DNA of 64,000 nt, taken from assembly GCF_030272615.1 (NCBI RefSeq), contig NC_081412.1:672957823-673021822 (forward strand). Reading direction: 5' to 3'. The position numbers and the translations under genes are program-made. How positions within the stretch are numbered: the stretch's first letter is position 1; each line of letters begins with the position of its first letter. Source of the stretch: Cryptomeria japonica (Eukaryota; Streptophyta; Pinopsida; Cupressales; Cupressaceae). Positions 56,558 to 64,000 of the stretch are shown piece by piece. The notes under the pieces were generated by a model. That model saw only the letters and a list, made by a program, of their open reading frames with translations, made no database searches and was not told the DNA's origin.

Positions 56558-57480
56558 AATTTTTTTTTATATATATTAAAGATCGAGAGTAAACAAAATA
56601 CAATCAGCTGTAGATAGGAGAGGCTGCGCCTCAACCACCAAAACCACCGAGGATCTATGTTACATTACTAGAGAGTAGTCCGAAGACAAAAAAGGAAAGT
56701 CTGGGCACTACTGCAAGATGTGATCGAAAGGATCAATCCAAGTGGTCCACCCTGGGGCCCCTTCCATCAAAATCACCTACTTTCGGTCCTGGATCTAGGA
56801 CAGCATGGCAATGTGATCAGCCTCGGGCATCATGTTGCTATTGATCTCTTTAAGTTGCTTCTTTAGAGCCTCTTCAAAGGAAGACTAGTTTTTCGTGAGC
56901 CTCATCCACTCATAGCCATCCTTCATCTCATATACGAACATAGTTGTGTGCCCATCTTGCAAGAACCGAAGCAGCTTATGCCTTTCGAGATTCATCACGA
57001 AGGAGACTTGCGAGGCAATTTTAAAAAAGGTGAGTCTATGAAGAGACTGAGTAAGACACCTGCCATTACCATTAAACTTGTCCTCATTTCACATCTTCCA
57101 AATGAACCAAAGGATATAAGAAGATAAGATAAACTAGAATAAGTTAGCGTCCTTTTTTAATCCATCAATATAACCAAAAATAATGCTAAGGGTATCCACA
57201 TGATTAGGAATACAAAAACCAAACATTAACCAAACCTCCCTGGCGAAGGAGCAGTAAAAAAGATTGTGCCTTCTAGTCTTAGGTAATCTACAAATGAAAC
57301 ACATATCAGTATTGAGGGGGTTTCTCCTTATTGGGAGTCTGTCAATAATAAGTTGCCATTTAAAGCATTGTATTTTAGGGGGAATCAGGCTTTTCCATAT
57401 TTGTGTAAAGCATTTATACCAGGAGTTGTCAGGCAGATCCAAGTACCACAACATGTTAACATGATTAATAATGGAGTCAC
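56558..57480 (-). pseudogene. LINE 3' part: zinc-binding RT tail, 3' UTR and poly(A)
   Basis: The minus strand continues the LINE ORF after the Copia G insertion: SIINHVNMLWYLDLPDNSWY, then IWKSLIPPKIQCFKWQLIID, RLPIRRN, CFICRLPKTRRHNLFYCSFA and REVWLMF (57480-57140). This is the zf-RVT domain found at the C-terminus of plant L1-type reverse transcriptases (W-K..PPK, L.T..NL, C..C...E...H.F..C pattern). A 3' UTR follows. The element ends with TTTAATATATAT and an A-run on the minus strand (plus T-run at about 56559-56568), which fits a poly(A)-type tail. ORF2 reads continuously into 62228 once Copia G is ignored. Confidence 0.88.
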
Positions 57481-57904
57481 TATTGAAATGTGGCGATTGA
57501 TCAGCAAAGTACTGTACACTCAGCACATATCCTTGCTGGGGGTGGCAGCCCCCGAGAAAAGCGAGGGTTCAAGGGCATGAGCCCCTGAGAAAATTTTTTT
57601 GGGGTATTTTTTTGATGAAAACTGACATTGTAATAAAACCCTAAAAAGGCCAACTTTGTTTTTGCCCTAAAAACGCATGTTATAAGCGGCTGGGATGCTT
57701 AAGGCATTGTAAGGTTGATGTACTATTTTTGTTGGATAATAAGAAAGATTGGACGGCTGTGTATGGTGGATGTAACCCATTCTAGGTGAACCATGTTAAA
57801 TCTCTATGTTATCTGTGTCCTATTTTATTCCTTTATCTTTTGTATTTAAATCTACATATAACTGTTAGTTCATATTTGCTTCGGATTTGCTTGAAACCCT
57901 AACA
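57481..57904 (+). mobile_element. 5' LTR of Copia G with 201-bp extra segment
   Basis: 424 bases. The core matches the 218-base 3' LTR. The extra segment (57518-57718) is flanked by TGTAC on both sides (57513-57517 and 57719-57723). The extra segment has GGCAGCCCCCGAG and GAGCCCCTGAG, GC-rich inverted motifs. Confidence 0.92.
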
Positions 57905-57906
57905 AT

Positions 57907-57918
57907 TGGTATCAGAGC
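57907..57918 (+). promoter_or_regulatory. Copia G primer-binding site
   Basis: TGGTATCAGAGC exactly, two bases after the LTR. Confidence 0.93.
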
Positions 57919-57964
57919 GAGGTTTTCTATAAATTGGCAGGACTCTCAGATTTGAGTCGGAGCA

Positions 57965-60900
57965 ATGGAGGATTTCAAATTCAAGGTCAAAAAGTTTAAC
58001 GACCAGAACTATCAGTTATGGAAAATGTAGATGGAGGATTACTTGTATCAAAAGGATTTGTGGTGGCCATTGGAAGGAAAGACAAAGAAAGCGACCACAA
58101 TGTTAGATGAAGAGTGGGACATTTTGGATAGAAAGGCACTGGGATCCATTCAGTTGTGCCTTGCACCGTCTATAGCATTCAATATAACAAAAGCAAAAAT
58201 GACTGTAGATTTGATGGAGACATTGGCAAAGTTGTATGAGAAACCCTCGGCTTCGAATAAGGTATTTCTTATGAAGTGTTTGTTTAATTTGAAAATGAGT
58301 GAGGGAGGATTTGTAGCAAAGCACTTAAATGAATTTAATACAATTACCAGTCAACTATCTTCAGTAAAAATTACCTTTGTAGAAGAGGTTAGGGCTCTCT
58401 TGATTTTATGTTCTTTGCCAGAAAGTTGGAATAGCTTGGTTATGGCTGTAAGTAACTCTCTCTCTGGTAAAAATACTTTGGTATTTGATGATATTGTTGG
58501 TGTTATCCTAAGCGAGGAAATGCCAAGGAAAAGCATAGGTGAGACTCCAACATCATCGGGTAGTGTTTTGAATGTGGAGAATAGAGGAAGATCAAAGGAA
58601 AGAGGAAAAGGCCTTGGGAATGAGAATTCACGAGGGAAGTCAAAGAAAGGATGCTCTCAATCTAGAGGAAAGAAAGATTGCTGGTACTACGGAAAGCCTG
58701 GTCATCTAAAAAAAGACTGTTGGTCTCGAAAAAACAAAGAAGGAGACAAAAATGAAAATGACAGTAAGGAAGCTAATATTGCAAGTAATACTTTACAAGA
58801 TGCTTTAATCTTATGTTTGAATAATGTTAATGATTCGTGGGTGATAGATTTTGGGGCTTCATTTAATGCTACACCCCATAGAAAATATTTTCTAGATTAT
58901 GTTCAAGGTGATTTTGGACAAGTATATTTGGGTGATGATGAGCCCTATCAAATTGTTGGAAAAGGAAAGATAAAGATCAAGTTGCAGAATGGAAATGACT
59001 GGTTTCTACAGGAGGTAAGACATGTTCGTAATTTAAGAAGAAATTTAATTTTTGCTGGGCAACTAGGTAGTGAAGGTTGCATAGTTACCCTCTCAGACAG
59101 TATGTGGAAGGTCGGTAAAGGATCATTAGTAATAGCTAAAGGTGCGAAGGTAGGCACATTATATCTGTGTATAGGTAACACTTACTCTACCCTAACTGCT
59201 ACAGATAAAGTTACTGCAGGGACAACAACAATAGATGTGGCAAGAACAGATTTGATAGAAGAGTGAGAAAGGGATGAAAACCCTTCACTCCAAAAATCTA
59301 TTGCCAGGACTAAAGAAGATTGATTTAGAGTTCTGTGAAAACTATGTTTATGGTAAACAGAAAAGAGTCAGATTTCTCAAGGTTGGGAAAGAGAAGAAGA
59401 GTGAAAAGTTAGAGCTTGTACATTCAAATCTATGGGGACTGGCTCAGGTATCATCTCTTGGTGGCTCTTGTTATTATGTTATTTTTATTGATGACTCAAC
59501 CAGAAAAACATGGGTATATATCCTAAAACAAAAATCAGATGTTTTTGAAACTTTTAAGAAATGGAAAGCTTTGGTTGAGAATGAGACAAGGAAAAAGTTG
59601 AAGTGTCTCAGATCGGATAATGGAGGTGAGTGTTGCAGCAAAACATTTGAAGATTACTACTCCTTAAATGGGATTCAAAAGCAGAAGACAGTTCCAGGAA
59701 CTCCATAGGAAAATGGTGTGTCAGAGAGAATGAATAGGACTATCATGGAACACGCAAGGAGCATGAGATTGCATGCTGGATTGCCCTTACATTTTTGGGC
59801 AGATGCTATACATACTGTTGTCTATTTGATAAATAGAGGACCTTCAACCTCTTTAGATGGTGGTATTCTAGAGGAGGCATGGACTGGTAAAAAGGTAAAT
59901 TATTCTTTTCTAAAAACCTTTGGTTGTCAAGCTTTTGTCCATGTTGATAAAGAAAATAGAACCAAGCTTGATGCTAAATCTCATAAATGTACCTTCATTG
60001 GATATGGGATAGATGAGTATGGCTATCGGTTATGGGATTTTGAAAATAAGAAAATAATTAGAAGTAGAGATGTTATATTCAATGAGAAGGTCATGTATAA
60101 AGAATAGATGCAGGAAAAGAAGCATGAACAGGACAAACAAGAATATGTGGGGTTGGATGAGATTCCTAAAAATGAAATGGCACAGGTACCTGATGCTCAA
60201 CAACAACAGATTGTCCTACAAACTCCTACAAGTGTTAGACATTCTACGAGGTCAAGTAGACCCCCTGAAAGATTTTCTCCCTCTTTGTATTCCATTTTAT
60301 TAATGGATTATGGTGAACTAGAAGAATATGAAGAAGCAATGCAAGTAGATGCCAAACAACAGTGGGAGCTAGGCATGAAAGAGGAGATGGACTCCTTGAT
60401 GAAAAATAAGACTTGGGACTTAGTCCCTTTACCTGCAGAGAAAAGAGCGTTGCCTAACAAATGGGTTTATAGGCTGAAGGAGGAGGAAGGAGGTCAGAAA
60501 AGATATAAGGCCAGACTTGTGGTAAAAGGTTTTGCACAAAAAAAGGGTATAGATTATGATGAAATATTTTCTCCAGTTGTAAAAAAGACTTCAATTAGAA
60601 TTGTACTTAGTCTTGTGGCTACAGATGATTTACATCTTGAACAATTAGATGTCAAAACAAATTTTCTCCATGGAGATTTGGAGGAGGAAATTTACATGTT
60701 GCAACCACAGGGATATGAGGTCAAAGGTAAGGAGAACTTGGTGTGCAGGTTGAAGAAAAGTCTGTATGGCCTAAAGTAAGCACCCCAATAATGGTATTTA
60801 AAATTTGATAGTTTCATGGTTGAACACGGTTATCATAGATGTCATTCTGATCATTGTGTATATTTTAAGAGATTTGATAATGGCAGTTATATTATCCTAT

Positions 60901-61870
60901 TGCTTTATGTTGATGACATGCTTGTTGTTGGGTCTAACATGCAATATATAAATGATCTTAAACAAAAATTAGCTAGGTCATTTACTATGAAGGATTTGGG
61001 TGTAGCTAAGCAAATTCTCGATATGAGGATTACATGGGACAGGAAAAATAGAACCTTGAATTTGTCCCAAAGTGATTATATAAAGAAGGTGTTGAAAATA
61101 TTTAACATGCAAGATGCAAAAGCAGTTAATACACCTTTGGCTAGTCATTTCAAATTGACTAAGGAGATGTGCCCAAAGGCATAGGAAGAGGTAAAGAAAA
61201 TGTCTAACATCTCGTATTCATCAGCTGTTGGCAGTCTGATGTATGCAATTATATGTACAAGGCTAGATATTGCACATGCAATGGGAGTTGTGAGCAGGTT
61301 TATGAGTAATCTGGGTATGGAACATTGGAATGCTGTGAAATGGATTCTTTAGTATTTGAAAGGAACTACTACGAAGGCATTATGTTTCAAAGGATCTAAT
61401 GCTGCTCTGAGTGGATTTGTTGACTCTGATCTGGTAGGTGATATTGATTCATGGAGGAGTACTACAAGGTATGTTTTTACTATAGGGGGAATTGCAGTCA
61501 GTTGGATTTCTAGGCTGCAAAAGGTTGTTGCACTTTCAACCACTGAAACTGAGTATGTTGCTACTACAGAAGCCAGCAAGGAGATGATTTGGTTACAATG
61601 TTTTCTAGAGGAATTGGGTCAAACATAGGAGGATAACCCATTGTATACTGATAGCCAGAGTGCCATTCATCTTGTGAAGAACTCTACTTTTCATTCAAGG
61701 ACAAAGCACATTCAGCTCAGGTACCACTTCATCTGGACTGTTTTGGAGGAGGGTAAGTTACGGCTTGAGAAGATTCACACAAGTGAGAATCCTGTCGATA
61801 TGTTCATGAAGGCAGCTCCATAGGAGAAGCTGATTTCTTCATCAGTTTCTATTGGTCTTCTTGATTGATA
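57965..61870 (+). pseudogene. Copia G gag-pol polyprotein, interrupted
   Basis: Gag starts at 57965. Zinc knuckle CWYYGKPGHLKKDC (about 58678-58720) has the second Cys as Tyr. The protease site reads WVIDFGASFNATPH (Ser to Phe after Asp, about 58837). Integrase has VIFIDDSTRKTWVYILKQK, CLRSDNGGECCSKTF and ENGVSERMNRTIMEH, so the DDE residues are present. RT follows with KWVYRLKEEEGGQKRYKARL, KGIDYDEIFSPVVK, QLDVKTNFLHGDLEEEIYM and an intact YVDDMLVVGS (60906). RNase H has VDSDLVGD, ALSTTETEYVATTEA and LYTDSQSAIHLVKN. Stops at 58028, 59264, 59706, 60105, 60777, 60789, 61182, 61350, 61626 and 61821, and a frameshift near 59270, kill it. Several stops are TAG where Copia relatives have Gln. Confidence 0.94.
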
Positions 61871-62004
61871 ATTGTGGAATTTATACCAGTCGAGTCCTAG
61901 TGTTTTATCTAGTGGATGTTGCATGTATAGTGGTGTCATCTAGTATCAGTCTCCAATTGGGAGATTGTTCGGTGTGGAGCCTGATTAGTCTCCAAGTGGG
62001 AGAT
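61871..62004 (+). promoter_or_regulatory. Copia G 3' UTR with duplicated polypurine tract
   Basis: AGTCTCCAATTGGGAGATTG (61948-61967) and AGTCTCCAAGTGGGAGATTG (61987-62006) are near-identical copies 39 bases apart. The second directly precedes the LTR and is the functional tract by position. Confidence 0.8.
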
Positions 62005-62222
62005 TGTTGAAATGTGGTGACTGATCAGCAAAGTAATGTACTATTTTTGTTGGATAATAAGAAAAATTGGATGGTTGTGTATGGTGGACGTAACCCATTC
62101 TGGGTGAACCACGTTAAATCTCTGTGTTATCTGTGTCCTATTTTATTCCTTTAACTTTTGTATTTAAATCTGCATATAAATATTAGTTCATATTTGCTTC
62201 GGATTTGCTTGAAACCCTAACA
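62005..62222 (+). mobile_element. 3' LTR of Copia G
   Basis: 218 bases, TGTTGAAATG to ...AACCCTAACA, followed by GTCAC. It lacks the 201-base segment of the 5' LTR. Confidence 0.93.
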
Positions 62223-62227
62223 GTCAC

Positions 62228-64000
62228 CATTGGAGATTAGGTCATAAATGGCGTGGCATTTAGTATTGGGGAGGAGGGAGCCATCTTTCCATTTGAGGGT
62301 TAGGAATCAGTGGGAGTCCAAATTAGTACAAGAGGGCAGGGCAAGAGTAGCGCGGGCATTCTTTATCATATGATAGGTTCTTTTTTGGGTGGGAGAGAGA
62401 TTGTAGGTAATGTTGAGCTCTTCCCAGCCGATTAGGACACCATTCTCAAATAAGTCCTCAAAGAACCTGATGTCAGATTTGGCCCAGAGTTTGGCCGAGG
62501 AGCCTTGAGTGAGGGCTAAGGGTTTACCAGCATGGAAAAGATTCCACCAAATCAACCTTTCCCCATGGATGGTGCCATTGCTACTAACACTAGAGTTGTC
62601 AATAAGATGTCTAATGTGCTCCCAGGCCCTCCAAATGGATTTAAAAAACATATGACTCTTGCATGAAAACAGGAAAGCGACCTATCACAAGGTTAGCCAA
62701 GGGAAGGGCTTTCAAGGAATTAGCATTCTTAGGGATGCCTCTCTCAATATTGTTTCTAATCAGGACTTTCCAGGGCTCCATGCCATCTAAGGCATGAAAT
62801 ATCCATTTCGCAGCAAGGGCAATACCTTGGATCTTGAGATCCTTTAGCCCAAGGCCACCCCTTTTTTTAGTCAGGTGACACCATTTCCACTTAACCCTAT
62901 GCATTTTTCTCCCACCTTTGCCATCAGACCAAAGGTATTGCCTTATGGCTTTTTGGATATCAAGGATTTGGTAGTTATTGAACATATAGGCGGAGGAGTA
63001 GTAGACACTATAAGAGGAGAGGATTTTTCTGACAGAGTTGGATTCTTCTAGCAAGTGAGAGGAATCTATTATCCCACCTATGCAGCTTTTTATCAATCTT
63101 ATACTTTATCCATTGCCGCATATCTTTAAGAGAGGGAGAAATAGAGAAAGGGATGTCGAGGTACCAGACGATTTTGTTGGGCTCCCCCCATTGAAACCCA
63201 TAGGGAATCAGCCAGTCCAGGGGTTTTTCTTTCTAGCTAAGGAGAGTGGATTTGGCAAGGGAGATTTAAGCTCCAGACATGATACCAAAGTTTTTAAGCT
63301 TTTGGAAAGGTTATCTATATTTTGGGGTGAAAGTTCAAGGAAAAGGGCAGTATCATCCACAAACTAGATGTTGAGGAGGCTGGAGTCGTCAGGGAGCTTA
63401 ATTCATTTGACACAGGGGGATAGAGATTTGTCCTTGGGAAGATAGTAAAGAGCATCAGACGCAATGACAAATAGAGCAGGAGCAAGCGGGCAACCTTTCC
63501 TAATAGATCTACTAAGTTGAAAGTTCTGGGATAAGGATCCATTGACTTCAATCTAAGCTGAGGCATCCTGGAGAAGGACCTTAACATATTTGTAGAAGTT
63601 AATCAGAAACCCAAAGGCTTGTAGCATCATGATAAGAAAGTTCCATTCCACATGGTCATATGCTTTTTCAAAGTCTAGTAGAAACATAGCAGTGTCTTGG
63701 TTAGAGGCTCTAGCCCAATCCATGGCTTCCCAACTCATAATGAGGTTTTCAAGGATATATCTACCCTTGATACAGCTTGTTTGGGTGGGGCAGATGAACT
63801 TTGGGAGGATCTTTTCAAGTCGAAGGGCTATAACTTTGGCCAAAATTTGATAGGAGACATTGAGGAGGGTGATAGGCCTCCAGTTCTTGATTAAGGCCCT
63901 ATCCCCATCCTTGGGTGTCAGTTTGATGGTCTCCTTATTAATGTTAGCACCAAGGGTACCATTGTCAAAAGCTTCAGAGTAAACACCATGTAGGTCAATG
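62228..64000 (-). pseudogene. LINE (L1-like) reverse transcriptase, continues beyond window
   Basis: On the minus strand from the window end: NWRPITLLNVSYQILAKVIA, LRLEKILPKFICPTQTSCIK, FLLDFEKAYDHVEWNFLIMM, RKGCPLAPALFVIASDALYY (about 63500-63440). The catalytic FVDDTALF follows (FVDD at 63363-63352). A thumb/connection part comes next (PWKVLIRNNIERGIP, about 62770; RLIWWNLFHAGKPLALTQG, SAKLWAKSDIRFFEDLF, about 62550-62440), ending KWKDGSLLPN...ISNGD at 62228. The ORF resumes at 57475. Several stops and frameshifts are present. Non-LTR elements copy RNA directly at a nicked target. The endonuclease part would lie to the right, outside the window. Confidence 0.9.

Larger units (their letters stand above)
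57481..62222 (+). mobile_element. Copia G inserted in the LINE
   Basis: A complete but dead Ty1/Copia element with a 5' LTR at 57481-57904, initiator-tRNA-Met primer site, gag-pol at 57965-61870 and 3' LTR at 62005-62222. A perfect GTCAC target duplication lies at 57476-57480 and 62223-62227. It is a different family from Copia A, B and C: the LTR is much shorter and gag begins EDFKFKVKKFNDQNYQLWK. The 5' LTR is 206 bases longer than the 3' LTR because of one indel. Outside that the LTRs differ at about ten or so of 218 positions. Confidence 0.95.

Overview
This is a stretch of a large plant nuclear genome made almost entirely of nested retrotransposons. I recognise no host protein gene, tRNA, rRNA or CRISPR. 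The plant assignment rests on Ty3/Gypsy elements of the Tat type (a second, aRNase H-like domain after RNase H, a G-patch, an antisense plant-mobile-domain gene), several Ty1/Copia elements with tRNA-iMet-type primer sites, and a plant L1-like LINE. The density of nesting and the old decaying copies fit a gymnosperm, but that is an inference.

Left part (1-15918). A minus-strand LTR (H, 1-1024) is followed by a decayed Tat-like Gypsy element (D1, to 9731). D1 lacks the RT/RNase H/integrase core but keeps a rearranged reading frame of about 987 codons. It also carries an antisense plant-mobile-domain gene with its own TATA box and intron. Then come the 3' half of a Copia (A, 9732-12716), the tail and LTR of another D-type Gypsy (D2, 12717-13559), and the gag plus 5' LTR of a minus-strand Copia (F, 13560-15918). 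This order looks like the right half of an onion of insertions whose left half lies outside the window.

Middle. 15919-19715 is unassigned DNA with a ~420-bp degenerate tandem repeat. Copia B (19721-52813, target duplication GTTCC) holds three later insertions. The first is minus-strand Copia C (22293-44082), which itself contains a nearly complete Gypsy-Tat element E (24201-40161; identical 1957-bp LTR lengths, target duplication CTATG). The second is a small non-autonomous LTR element (44365-47046). The third is a probable solo LTR (48657-50206). LTR divergence falls inward: roughly 12% for B, 6% for C, 0.5% for E. Nesting order and sequence age therefore agree.

Right part. 52819-56557 is unassigned AT-rich DNA with a ~330-bp degenerate repeat. 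A minus-strand LINE (56558 to beyond 64000) is split by Copia G (57481-62222, target duplication GTCAC).

Element E is the best preserved: gag is open, and pol carries only two stop codons and one frameshift. It is the only element here that looks recent. All other elements are broken by nonsense codons, many of them TAG at positions where relatives have glutamine.
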